From Ruminococcus sp. (GTDB taxonomy: Bacteria > Bacillota > Clostridia > Oscillospirales > Acutalibacteraceae): a stretch of DNA of 33,304 nucleotides. Positions 26,250 to 33,304 of the stretch are shown one piece after another. Both the position numbers and the translations under genes were made by a program. Where the stretch lies: the NCBI GenBank assembly GCA_017481885.1, contig JAFUOM010000036.1, forward strand, positions 1 through 33,304. The letters are read 5' to 3'. How positions within the stretch are numbered: position 1 is the first letter of the stretch; the number at the start of each line of letters is the position of its first letter. Below the pieces are notes generated by a model that was given only the letters and a program-made list of their open reading frames with translations, made no database searches and was not told the DNA's origin.

Positions 26250-27275
26250 ATGAAAAAGATTATCAGTATTTTGTTGGTTGTTGTTCTCGTTTTTGCGTGT
26301 GCATCAATCACAGTTTGTGCGGAGTATGAATATAAACTTGAAAGTAATTTGCTAAGTGTTCTGGAAACAATAGAAGATGATTTTAAGCTTCAAGTATTTA
26401 TTTGGATAAATGACACCGTAGATGAAGAGTTGGTTATCCAGAAAACATTTGAACAATGCGGATTGACGCAGGGTACAGCTAAAACTAAAGAAGAGGTAGA
26501 CCTATATCAAAGGACCTATCGTAATATAAAAGCTCAGCTATACGAAGAGTATAACAATATAGTTTTTGAGAAGATGAATGTAGTTGACGAAGATGTTATC
26601 TTTTTCAGTCAGTTGACGCCGTCCTTTATTATTAAAGCTACAAAATCAAAAGTATATGAGTTGGCACAGCTTGACGAGGTTGTTTCCATAGGTCTACACA
26701 AAATGCCTCTTTTTCCACAGCCTGAGCATCTTTATGAAAAGAGATTTTTGGAGCTTTATGAGGATATGATTTTTTCTGAAACTCACGATTATGATGAGTT
26801 GTATTATCATCACGATGAAAACGGTGAGGTTGACTGGGCGTTGATTGAACAGTGTTCGTATAATGCTCCACCGTGGGAATACCACAGAGTCTTTAAGGGT
26901 CGAGTGTTTATGTATGGTGACCATCGTCCGTTTTCCTTCCGATATGGTATATATGATGTGAAAGAAGACAAGTTCTACGATATTATAGATGATCAATTTG
27001 ATTATTCTAAATACGACGACCTTGAAGAAGTGTTCAATACTTTTAACTTTGGTTATCTGATAGGAGACTCTGACAGTGATGGAGTATTATCAGTGATGGA
27101 TGCTACCCTTATTCAGATGTCATTAGCGGGTCTTACTGACCTTGATGATGTACTTATAGATTATGACGGATATTTCAATGGATTCCCGAAATATATATCA
27201 GACTTTGACTGTGATGGTATGCGTACTATTATGGACGCCACAGGTATCCAGATGAAATTAGCAGAGATATATTAA
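26250..27275 (+). CDS. Secreted dockerin-like protein 1
   Basis: 341 aa with a Sec signal peptide (about 1-24, cleavage after VCA). Residues about 30-150 form a domain shared with the two following genes; the end of it (LTPSFIIKATKSKVYEL then DEVVSIGLHK) resembles protease propeptide/inhibitor I9-like folds, which is a tentative reading. The C-terminus has two calcium-binding dockerin repeats: GDSDSDGVLSVMDATLIQ at 272-289 and SDFDCDGMRTIMDATGIQ at about 317-334. The roughly 20-residue linker between repeats is longer than in classical dockerins. Dockerins anchor secreted proteins to cohesins of cellulosome-like complexes; no cohesin is in the window. First of three tandem paralogs. Confidence 0.8.
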   Translation: MKKIISILLVVVLVFACASITVCAEYEYKLESNLLSVLETIEDDFKLQVFIWINDTVDEELVIQKTFEQCGLTQGTAKTKEEVDLYQRTYRNIKAQLYEEYNNIVFEKMNVVDEDVIFFSQLTPSFIIKATKSKVYELAQLDEVVSIGLHKMPLFPQPEHLYEKRFLELYEDMIFSETHDYDELYYHHDENGEVDWALIEQCSYNAPPWEYHRVFKGRVFMYGDHRPFSFRYGIYDVKEDKFYDIIDDQFDYSKYDDLEEVFNTFNFGYLIGDSDSDGVLSVMDATLIQMSLAGLTDLDDVLIDYDGYFNGFPKYISDFDCDGMRTIMDATGIQMKLAEIY

Positions 27276-27278
27276 CTT

Positions 27279-27360
27279 AAACCAAAACACGTTTTCACGC
27301 GTTTTATTAATGAAGGGTATTTTACTCTAAGTGTAATTTTAACCACAGGAGGCGAAAATT
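27279..27360 (+). repeat. Conserved 82-base leader, copy B
   Basis: Second copy of the leader at 26168-26249 (3 differences in 82). It occupies essentially the whole gap between the first and second dockerin-like genes. The third gene keeps only the last part (ACACAGGAGGCGGAAATT) and the first codons. Confidence 0.9.
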
Positions 27361-28386
27361 ATGAAGAAGATTATCAGTATTATATTAATGACAGTACTGC
27401 TTGTATCGGTGGCAATTATGCCTGCATTTGCCCAAGAAGCATCAAACATTGATGCTCCTTTACAGGAAGTGCTTGACAAGGTTGACAGCGATTGCAATAT
27501 CAAAGTTGTTGTTTCTGTTACAGACTATCTTGACGAAATTGAGAAAGTGAAAATCAAGGTGCAGACTGACGCAGAGTGTGGGTATACAAAAGATAAAGCC
27601 GAAACAAGAGAAGAGCAAAGCTACTGGCTTAACACTCAGACAAGGCTGACAAATGAGTTTTATGAAAAAGCAAATCAGTCGGTTGTAGACCAGATGAATT
27701 TTTCTGATGACGAATTGCTCGACTACTTTCAGTACTACTATACTTTGTTCACAACAAAAGAAAGAATTCTGGAAATTTCTGCTATAGAGGGTGTACAAAA
27801 AATTTATCTCAGATGTGGATTTGTTTCAGTTGACCCTGAGCATCTTTTTGAAGAAGAATTGTACAGAAAGGTGAATATTGTTTCTGATATTTATGAATAC
27901 GATGAAGTTGAGTATCACTACAACGCAGATGGTGAACTGGAATGGGTTTTAATTAATACTACATTTGATTATCCTCAACCACTCATTGTTTATGCAGTTA
28001 TAGGTGACAGAGTGTGGGTAGGCGATTCCAGAGCTCCAAGCGTAGGCTACTATGTATATGATGTTGCACGTGAAAGTTTTATAGATATCTGTTCTTCAAA
28101 AATTAGTTGGGATGACTACGACGGTCTTGAAGAAGCTATTTACAAACAGAATATCGGTAGACCTATAGGCGATATTGACAGAGACGGCAAGCTGACGATT
28201 TTAGATGCTACTAAGATTCAGTGTGCGTTAGCCGGTCTTGAAGAATTCGACGTTTATGATGAACTGAGTGATTATGTTTCCAGTTATGGTTATTTGGAAT
28301 ATATTTCAGATGCTAACATGGATGGTAACAGAGATATCCTTGACGCTACTACTATCCAGTTAAAATTAGCAAAAGTTGAAGCATAA
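27361..28386 (+). CDS. Secreted dockerin-like protein 2
   Basis: 341 aa, the same length and layout as protein 1 but strongly diverged. Signal peptide about 1-24 (cleavage after AFA), the shared N-terminal domain with the fragment EHLFEEELY aligned to EHLYEKRFL of protein 1, a central region ending YYVYDVARESF, and two dockerin repeats: GDIDRDGKLTILDATKIQ at 270-287 and SDANMDGNRDILDATTIQ at about 316-333. It has an excellent AGGAGG ribosome binding site within the shared leader. The signal-peptide codons are more conserved among the paralogs than the mature sequence. Confidence 0.8.
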   Translation: MKKIISIILMTVLLVSVAIMPAFAQEASNIDAPLQEVLDKVDSDCNIKVVVSVTDYLDEIEKVKIKVQTDAECGYTKDKAETREEQSYWLNTQTRLTNEFYEKANQSVVDQMNFSDDELLDYFQYYYTLFTTKERILEISAIEGVQKIYLRCGFVSVDPEHLFEEELYRKVNIVSDIYEYDEVEYHYNADGELEWVLINTTFDYPQPLIVYAVIGDRVWVGDSRAPSVGYYVYDVARESFIDICSSKISWDDYDGLEEAIYKQNIGRPIGDIDRDGKLTILDATKIQCALAGLEEFDVYDELSDYVSSYGYLEYISDANMDGNRDILDATTIQLKLAKVEA

Positions 28387-28438
28387 GCTTAGATTTACGT
28401 TACATTTGATTTAATATTAAACACAGGAGGCGGAAATT

Positions 28439-29986
28439 ATGAAGAAGATTATCAGTATTATATTAGTGGTTTTGATGCTTGTGTCTGTGCTCAGCGTGAC
28501 AGCGTTTGCAAAAACTACAATCAATTCAGAACTTCAAGGACATCTTGATAATATGGATGAAGATGATTTAGTAAGCGTATGGATTTGGATTAAAAGCAAT
28601 ATTGACATTGAGGCTATTGAGCGTCAGGCAAGGATTGAAAGTGGCGTCATCTACGGAGATTTTAAAACAATGGAAGAAGTTGATGCGTACAGATCAGCTC
28701 GTACACGTTTGATGGTTGAATTCTATAAAGCTGAAAATCAAGCTGTGATTGATAAAATCGGTGTGAGAGAAGAAAATATTGATTTTTTGAGCACACTGTC
28801 GCCATCGTTTATTGTTAATCTTACAAAGGAACAGGTTGAGTACGCAGTGACTCTTGATGAAGTGACAAGTGTGAGTTATTACAAAGAAGCGGTAATGGAA
28901 CCTGACGTTATACCTGAACCAACAGAGAATTCAACCGATGAACCTACAGTTAAACCATCTGTTAAGAATTACAAAGAAAAGTTTTTAGAGAATTATGAAG
29001 ACTCTATTGGCTGGTACGACGAAACAGAAATAACATATTTTGAAGATGCATATATTGATGAAGACAATGATGGAGTAACGGATTATGTCATTATTTACGC
29101 ACATGCACCAATGGCTGCCGATTCATTTTACTTTGCAGATTTAGGAACTCATTTTATTTCGGAGAGCTGTATTTACGAGCCGTTTGGCAGTGGATATGCT
29201 TTGTATGATGTCAAAGCTGACAGATTCTTACCATTCACAAAATATATGCTGGAAGAGTATCCGTTTATGGTTGATTATCTTAAAGAGCATCCTGTGGGAA
29301 CTCCGTACGGTGATGCTGATGGAGATAATGAGCTTACAATTCTGGATGTAACAGAAATCCAGCTTGGAATTGCACAGCTTTCAACAACAGGCGGTTGGTG
29401 TTATCAGATTGAAGCCTCTGGCGGTGTATACAGGAGTGATATTGACCACGATGGAGAAATTACAATTTTAGATGCAACGGATATTCAACTTGTACTGGCA
29501 GGTATTGATAATTCTGAGGACAATGTTAACAACGAGCTTGTGTATGTAGAATATGATGAAGTGCGTTATCCGGACACTTACCCTGAAAAACCCGATGAGG
29601 GTGTGTCACTTGCTTATGAGGTGAAAGGTAATTCTAACTCATATAATTATACAGCAAGTCATTTAGGCTATCCTGAAAATTTTATGGCTGTTATCAAAAG
29701 TAAAGAGCAGTATGACTATGTTTTTGACGGATATAACAACAGTTTTAGTGAAGAGTTCTTCGAGACACACTGGCTTGTTGCCTCTATGACACATACAAGC
29801 TGTGATGAGGAAGTTGCAAAAATTACTTCAGTTTACTTAACAGGAGACACACTATATGTCAGCGTTGACGAGTATATTCCTGGAGATTTCGGACCGATTT
29901 CGCCTAGCGCACCACCGTTTATTTCGCTTGCTGCTATTGAAAAAGAAAAGCTTGCTCAGGTGACAAATATTGTCAGAGTAGAATGA
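28439..29986 (+). CDS. Secreted dockerin-like protein 3 with extra C-terminal domain
   Basis: 515 aa. Signal peptide about 1-24 (cleavage after AFA); shared N-terminal domain about 27-150 (SVWIWIKSNID and TLSPSFIVNLTKEQV); a Pro/Thr/Glu-rich linker at 154-174, absent from the other two; a central region ending GYALYDVKADRF; two dockerin repeats, GDADGDNELTILDVTEIQ at 291-308 and SDIDHDGEITILDATDIQ at about 333-350. An additional domain of about 155 residues follows. That tail (FFETHWLVASMTH..., then SVYLTGDTLYVSVDEY) looks like a small beta-rich fold, perhaps PrcB-like; I am not certain. The dockerin is therefore internal rather than terminal. Ends at a strong terminator. Confidence 0.8.
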   Translation: MKKIISIILVVLMLVSVLSVTAFAKTTINSELQGHLDNMDEDDLVSVWIWIKSNIDIEAIERQARIESGVIYGDFKTMEEVDAYRSARTRLMVEFYKAENQAVIDKIGVREENIDFLSTLSPSFIVNLTKEQVEYAVTLDEVTSVSYYKEAVMEPDVIPEPTENSTDEPTVKPSVKNYKEKFLENYEDSIGWYDETEITYFEDAYIDEDNDGVTDYVIIYAHAPMAADSFYFADLGTHFISESCIYEPFGSGYALYDVKADRFLPFTKYMLEEYPFMVDYLKEHPVGTPYGDADGDNELTILDVTEIQLGIAQLSTTGGWCYQIEASGGVYRSDIDHDGEITILDATDIQLVLAGIDNSEDNVNNELVYVEYDEVRYPDTYPEKPDEGVSLAYEVKGNSNSYNYTASHLGYPENFMAVIKSKEQYDYVFDGYNNSFSEEFFETHWLVASMTHTSCDEEVAKITSVYLTGDTLYVSVDEYIPGDFGPISPSAPPFISLAAIEKEKLAQVTNIVRVE

Positions 29987-30002
29987 TACTTTTATGCTAA
30001 AA

Positions 30003-30033
30003 AAACCGCCCGACAAAACCTGTCGGGCGGTTT
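30003..30033. terminator. Bidirectional terminator between dockerin-like gene 3 and glyS
   Basis: Perfect 13-bp stem AAACCGCCCGACA / TGTCGGGCGGTTT with an AAACC loop. It lies between convergent genes and has A runs before and T-rich sequence after. Confidence 0.9.
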
Positions 30034-30055
30034 ACTTTATGTTGTTAAATTATTT

Positions 30056-30077
30056 GAGCGACTATTGGTCGTACAAA
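30056..30077. repeat. REP-like intergenic element, copy 2 (decayed)
   Basis: GCGACTATTGGTCG followed by TACAAA, resembling the element at 22763-22788. Both sit beside a terminator at the 3' ends of convergent genes. Confidence 0.4.
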
Positions 30078-30098
30078 ATATTTATCGCGTTATTAAAA

Positions 30099-31481
30099 TC
30101 AGAACTTGATTTTCTCAGCGATATATGCTTTGAGCTCGTCAATCTTGATTCTAACCTGCTCCATAGTGTCACGGTCACGAACTGTTACACAGCCGTCTTC
30201 GAGTGACTCGAAGTCATATGTGATACAAAGTGGTGTACCGATTTCGTCCTGTCTGCGGTAACGCTTACCGATAGAACCTGCATCGTCGTACTCAACCATA
30301 AAGTCTTTTGAAAGGTCTTCAAAGAGCGCTTCAGCCTGCTCGCCTAATTTCTTAGAGAGTGGGAGAACTGCTGCTTTGAATGGTGCGAGGAATGGGTGAA
30401 GTCTTAATACTGTTCTTACATCGTTCTTTTCTGCATCAACAAGCTCTTCGTCATAACCCTCAGTTAAGATTGAAAGGAAAAGTCTTTCAACACCAAGAGA
30501 TGGCTCGATAACGTATGGGATGTATCTTGAATTGTCAGTTGGATCGAAGTACTCAAGGCTCTTGCCTGATGTATTCTGGTGTTGAGTTAAGTCGTAGTCA
30601 GTTCTGTCAGCAATACCCCAAAGTTCACCCCAACCAAATGGGAAGAGGTACTCAAAGTCAGTTGTAGCCTTTGAGTAGAAGCAAAGCTCTTCTGGGTCGT
30701 GGTCACGTAAACGTAAGTTTTCTTCTTTCATACCAAGTGCGTACAGCCAATCACGGCAGTAAGCTCTCCAGTAGTCAAACCACTCAAGGTCTGTGCCAGG
30801 CTTACAGAAGAACTCAAGCTCCATCTGTTCAAACTCTCTTACACGGAAAATGAAGTTACCAGGTGTGATTTCGTTACGGAAAGATTTACCAATCTGTGCA
30901 ACACCGAAAGGAACCTTTTTACGTGTAGTACGCTGAATGTTAGCGAAGTTTACGAAAATACCCTGTGCTGTTTCAGGACGGAGGTAAAGCTCAGCTTTTG
31001 AGTCCTCAGTAACGCCCTGGAATGTCTTGAACATAAGGTTGAACTGACGGATGTCAGTGAAGTTCTGCTTACCGCAGTTTGGACAAGTGATGCCCTTTTC
31101 CTTGATGTATTCTGTCATCTGCTCATTTGACCAGCCTGCAACATTTGTGCCGTCAAAATCCTCGATGAGGTTGTCAGCTCTGTGACGTGTTTTACAATCT
31201 TTGCAGTCCATCAGTGGGTCGGAAAATCCTCCAAGGTGACCTGATGCTACCCAAGTTGTAGGGTTCATAAGGATAGCTGAGTCAAGACCTACGTTGTACT
31301 TGTTCTCCTGAACAAATTTCTTGAGCCAAGCCTTTTTGATGTTGTTTTTGAGCTCCATACCAAGTGGGCCGTAGTCCCAAGTGTTAGCAAGACCACCGTA
31401 GATTTCAGAGCCCGGATAAACGAAGCCTCTGCCTTTGCACAAAGCAACGATTTTTTCCATTGACTTATCTGTGTTTTTCAC
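30099..31481 (-). CDS. glyS: Glycyl-tRNA synthetase, single-chain (alpha2) type
   Basis: Class II synthetase charging tRNA-Gly, 460 aa. Visible parts are the N-terminal [15 protein letters not shown]...DYGPLG, a four-cysteine zinc insert (CKDC and CPNC), motif 2 ([10 protein letters not shown]...REFEQMELE) and motif 3 ([12 protein letters not shown]), followed by the C-terminal anticodon-binding domain. The start is GTG at 31481 with GGAGGGG 8 bases upstream; an internal ATG at 31460 has no such site. Monocistronic with its own promoter. No T-box leader is present, as only about 35 bases separate the promoter from the start. Confidence 0.96.
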   Translation of the reverse strand: MKNTDKSMEKIVALCKGRGFVYPGSEIYGGLANTWDYGPLGMELKNNIKKAWLKKFVQENKYNVGLDSAILMNPTTWVASGHLGGFSDPLMDCKDCKTRHRADNLIEDFDGTNVAGWSNEQMTEYIKEKGITCPNCGKQNFTDIRQFNLMFKTFQGVTEDSKAELYLRPETAQGIFVNFANIQRTTRKKVPFGVAQIGKSFRNEITPGNFIFRVREFEQMELEFFCKPGTDLEWFDYWRAYCRDWLYALGMKEENLRLRDHDPEELCFYSKATTDFEYLFPFGWGELWGIADRTDYDLTQHQNTSGKSLEYFDPTDNSRYIPYVIEPSLGVERLFLSILTEGYDEELVDAEKNDVRTVLRLHPFLAPFKAAVLPLSKKLGEQAEALFEDLSKDFMVEYDDAGSIGKRYRRQDEIGTPLCITYDFESLEDGCVTVRDRDTMEQVRIKIDELKAYIAEKIKF

Positions 31482-31515
31482 GAATACCCCTCCATTATAA
31501 GATAATACATATTAT

Positions 31516-31544
31516 ATAGTACAATTTTAGGAAAGTAATGTCAA
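31516..31544 (-). promoter_or_regulatory. Sigma-A promoter of glyS
   Basis: On the minus strand: TTGACA, 17-base spacer, TACTAT. It is divergent from the pyrR promoter, with the two -35 boxes 25 bases apart. Confidence 0.7.
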
Positions 31545-31569
31545 GAAGATAAGTTATTTTCCTTATTTG

Positions 31570-31598
31570 TTGACATCTATTATTTGGGGTGGTATCCT
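31570..31598 (+). promoter_or_regulatory. Sigma-A promoter of pyrR
   Basis: TTGACA, 17-base spacer, TATCCT, with an extended -10 TGG. Confidence 0.75.
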
Positions 31599-31604
31599 AG
31601 ATTT

Positions 31605-31708
31605 AAGATATCTTTAATTCGGTACCGTGATGCCGACAAGGTTTCTAAATATGGTTTAGTACACTTGCCTTGTTTGCATTTTGCAACAAGGCTATTTTGT
31701 TTTTATGA
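31605..31708 (+). promoter_or_regulatory. PyrR-responsive attenuator leader
   Basis: Three elements are visible. First, a PyrR-binding-type hairpin (about 31609-31641): CTTT/AAGG lower stem and TCGGT/GCCGA upper stem around a loop reading ACCGTGAT, close to the CCNGNGAGG core of pyr leaders. Second, ACAAGG on its 3' side is complementary to CCTTGT in the terminator, giving an antiterminator alternative. Third, a rho-independent terminator at 31667-31704, GCCTTGTT(T)GC / GCAACAAGGC, with a T-rich tail. High UMP bound by PyrR would favour termination. Confidence 0.75.
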
Positions 31709-31715
31709 GGTTTTT

Positions 31716-32252
31716 ATGAAACTTAAAGCACAGCTCTTAAATGATGCAGACATAAACAGAGTGTTAAAAAGAATTGCCCACCAGATACTTGAAAAAAACA
31801 GGGGCACAAAGGACTTGTGCCTGATTGGTATAAAATCACGTGGAGTTCCGCTTGCGCAAAGACTTGCTCAGTATATTTTTGAAATTGACAGTAACACGGT
31901 TGATGTCGGCGAGCTTGACATTACCCACTATCGTGACGATAGAGAAAAGCGTGAGGATGGCACGGTTATCACAGGTACAAAGGTCGATTTTGACATCAAA
32001 GGTAAAACAGTTGTGCTTGTTGACGACGTTATTTTCACAGGTCGTACTGCACGCTGTGCACTAGACGCTGTGCTCGACTTAGGCAGACCTGCAAAAATCC
32101 AGCTTTGCGTGCTTATAGACAGAGGACATTCTGAGCTACCGATTAAAGCGAATTTTGTCGGCAAAAATATCCCTACTTCACTTGATGAGGAAGTAGCGGT
32201 TAGACTTATTGAATATGACGGCGAAAATTCTGTCGCAATTTACACTAAGTAA
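31716..32252 (+). CDS. pyrR: PyrR bifunctional pyr regulator / uracil phosphoribosyltransferase
   Basis: 178 aa. RNA-binding attenuation regulator with a phosphoribosyltransferase fold. The PRPP loop is VVLVDDVIFTGRTAR at 99-113, and GIKSRGVPLA at 38-47 is also typical. The ATG at 31716 is chosen because the frame upstream of it crosses the terminator of the leader and the known family begins here. Its leader carries a PyrR-type attenuator, so it is autoregulated. No pyrimidine biosynthesis gene follows; the next gene is an unrelated truncated peptidase. Confidence 0.95.
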   Translation: MKLKAQLLNDADINRVLKRIAHQILEKNRGTKDLCLIGIKSRGVPLAQRLAQYIFEIDSNTVDVGELDITHYRDDREKREDGTVITGTKVDFDIKGKTVVLVDDVIFTGRTARCALDAVLDLGRPAKIQLCVLIDRGHSELPIKANFVGKNIPTSLDEEVAVRLIEYDGENSVAIYTK

Positions 32253-32269
32253 TGAGGTTAGTGACTATT

Positions 32270-32572
32270 ATGAAAAAGAATTTTGCAAAAGTTTTGTCGG
32301 TGATTCTTGCGTTTGCAATTGCCACATCTTTATGTGCGTTTTCTTTACCTGTTGTCAGTGCGGCGGATTCCTTGCCTGACTTTGTAGATAACAGCGAGTC
32401 ACCATACTTTCCTGCGATTGAAAATCAGGGTTCTTTAGGAGCGTGTGTATACTGGGCTGAGACTTACTACCAGTTTACATACACAATGAACAAGGCGATG
32501 GGCGTTGCGACTACTCGCCTGAACCCCTTTTCGCCTAGTTTCACTTTATCAAAGGTCAGTCAGAAAAAGTGA
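32270..32572 (+). pseudogene. Truncated secreted papain-family (C1) peptidase
   Basis: 100 aa. Signal peptide about 1-31 (cleavage after VSA), then ENQGSLGACVYWAETYYQFT at 51-70, the catalytic-cysteine region of C1-type secreted peptidases (Cys59, with the oxyanion Gln53 in NQG). The reading frame stops soon after FSPSFT, where relatives continue for hundreds of residues with the catalytic His and Asn. A terminator follows at once, so the remainder is absent rather than frameshifted. The ATG at 32270 is the natural start of the signal peptide; an ATG at 32252 overlapping the pyrR stop is possible. Probably a remnant, unless the short form has a role of its own. Confidence 0.7.
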
Positions 32573-32584
32573 ATATTTTAAAGA

Positions 32585-32615
32585 AAACGCACCCTGATAA
32601 ATAAAGGGTGCGTTT
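32585..32615. terminator. Bidirectional terminator between the peptidase remnant and the last gene
   Basis: AAACGCACCCT / AGGGTGCGTTT stem with a 9-base AT loop, between convergent genes. Confidence 0.85.
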
Positions 32616-32620
32616 GTGTT

Positions 32621-33232
32621 CTATTTTGTGAAGTTGATTTTCCAGTTTCCGCTTATGATTAGTGGCTGGTCAGCTTTTTTGCTACTTATGAATTCTTCAA
32701 TCAAAAGAGTGTATGTCCCATGTTCCAAATCGTCTATAGGGATGTCGATTAATACTGTGCTGTCAACTATATCCACCTGAGCAGTTGATTGCTTTTTAAC
32801 AATAGTATTATTGTTTGCATTAAGAATGCTGTAACAGTTGATTCCAAAGGCTTCAGAACAGTTGTACGGTGGCTTGTCGATGTTCAGTAAAGTGATTTCT
32901 ACTGTAAGCTTGTCTGACACATTAATAATATTTACATCTATTTCATCTGTTGCCTGCTCGTAAGCTGTGCCTGTAATAGCACCGCTTAAGTTTTTGATAT
33001 CTCTGAAATATCCCTGTAGTTTTCCTGACGATGCAAAAACAACAGTGGACGCTATGCAAATACATAGTACTATTATGGCTACCGCTACAATAGGTTTTTT
33101 GATAAATGTAGTTTTATTATTGCTCATAGATTTTATCTCCATTTCTTGATAGCAGTTTTTTATGATACGTTGTTTCATATTTTGTGGTATTCTGATGTTC
33201 TCAACGCTGTTAATCAGCTTGTTTTTATCCAT
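32621..33232 (-). CDS. Single-pass membrane protein, anti-sigma-like (DUF4179-type)
   Basis: 203 aa. Cytoplasmic N-terminus of about 45 residues (PQNMKQRIIKNCYQEME), one membrane span at about 47-68 (KPIVAVAIIVLCICIASTVV), then an extracytoplasmic domain with FRDIKNLSGAITGTAYEQA, a stretch typical of DUF4179-like proteins that usually accompany ECF sigma factors. AAAGGAG lies 9 bases before the ATG. An open frame ending 4 bases upstream could be the tail of its sigma gene. It is not closely similar in sequence to the 454-aa protein at 20862 but shares its layout. Confidence 0.65.
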   Translation of the reverse strand: MDKNKLINSVENIRIPQNMKQRIIKNCYQEMEIKSMSNNKTTFIKKPIVAVAIIVLCICIASTVVFASSGKLQGYFRDIKNLSGAITGTAYEQATDEIDVNIINVSDKLTVEITLLNIDKPPYNCSEAFGINCYSILNANNNTIVKKQSTAQVDIVDSTVLIDIPIDDLEHGTYTLLIEEFISSKKADQPLIISGNWKINFTK

Positions 33233-33236
33233 CTAC

Positions 33237-33304
33237 TTATACTCCTTTCCGTAAGCTTCTTTCAGTCAGTGTCGACATTTTTGCAGACGCATATTTACGG
33301 CTGA
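33237..33304 (-). CDS. C-terminal fragment of an upstream gene (possibly ECF sigma factor)
   Basis: Only one of the three minus-strand frames is open from the window edge; it ends ...TERSLRKGV with TAA, 4 bases before the ATG of the membrane protein. A basic C-terminal tail directly before an anti-sigma-like gene fits the end of an ECF sigma factor, but 21 residues are too few to identify it. Confidence 0.35.
   Translation of the reverse strand, partial: SRKYASAKMSTLTERSLRKGV

Noticed and set aside
26168-27360. CRISPR-like repeat array
   Set aside because: The repeated segments are two 82-base gene leaders more than 1 kb apart, with no spacers or cas genes.
31482-31570. T-box leader for glyS
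   Set aside because: Only about 35 bases lie between the promoter and the start, too little for a T-box, and no T-box motif was seen.
31584-31715. N-terminal extension of pyrR
   Set aside because: The upstream frame runs through the promoter -10 region, PyrR hairpin and terminator; the family start is at 31716.

Overview
The window reads as chromosome of a Gram-positive, anaerobic gut Clostridia member, most likely of the Oscillospiraceae/Ruminococcus group. The reasons are strong AGGAGG-type ribosome binding sites, near-consensus sigma-A promoters, a Firmicutes-style PyrR attenuator, type III glutamine synthetase, GlnRS beside GluRS, and secreted proteins with Ruminococcus-like dockerin repeats (DAT.IQ..LAGL). 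This placement is inference; there is no rRNA, tRNA or phage marker to anchor it.

Layout. 1-4762: the 3' part of secA, then a gltX-glnS operon. 4825-8404 (minus): a three-gene unit of a PLP-dependent fold-type II enzyme, a threonine synthase-like enzyme and a GNAT acetyltransferase. The first gene is broken by an in-frame TAA at codon 40. 8682-11079 (plus), divergent from it: ygeY-like and ygeW-like genes. 11141-12415 (minus): guanine deaminase. 12721-17799 (plus): a BMP/Nup-type nucleoside or purine ABC importer. 17895-19256 (plus): 8-oxoguanine deaminase. 19428-20741: a MarR regulator with two matching operators, then a DegV/FakB-type protein. 20862-22699: a membrane anti-sigma-like protein followed by an ECF sigma factor. 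22795-24891 (minus): glutamine synthetase III. 25093-25938: dapF. 26250-29986: three tandem secreted dockerin-like paralogs, the first two with almost identical leaders. 30099-31481 (minus): glycyl-tRNA synthetase. 31716-32252: pyrR behind its own attenuator. 32270-32572: a truncated papain-family peptidase. 32621-33232 (minus): another anti-sigma-like membrane protein.

How it fits together. The block from about 5.7 to 19.3 kb looks like a purine salvage/catabolism island: an importer, two purine deaminases (guanine to xanthine, 8-oxoguanine to urate), and YgeY and YgeW, which belong to the anaerobic urate/oxypurine degradation gene set known from gut bacteria. The usual YgeX (diaminopropionate ammonia-lyase) is not in the window. 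Two other PLP fold-type II enzymes are divergently encoded beside ygeYW. Whether they replace YgeX is a hypothesis, complicated by the nonsense codon. The tandem dockerin-like genes with a conserved leader and the MarR operator pair are the other points most worth a second look.
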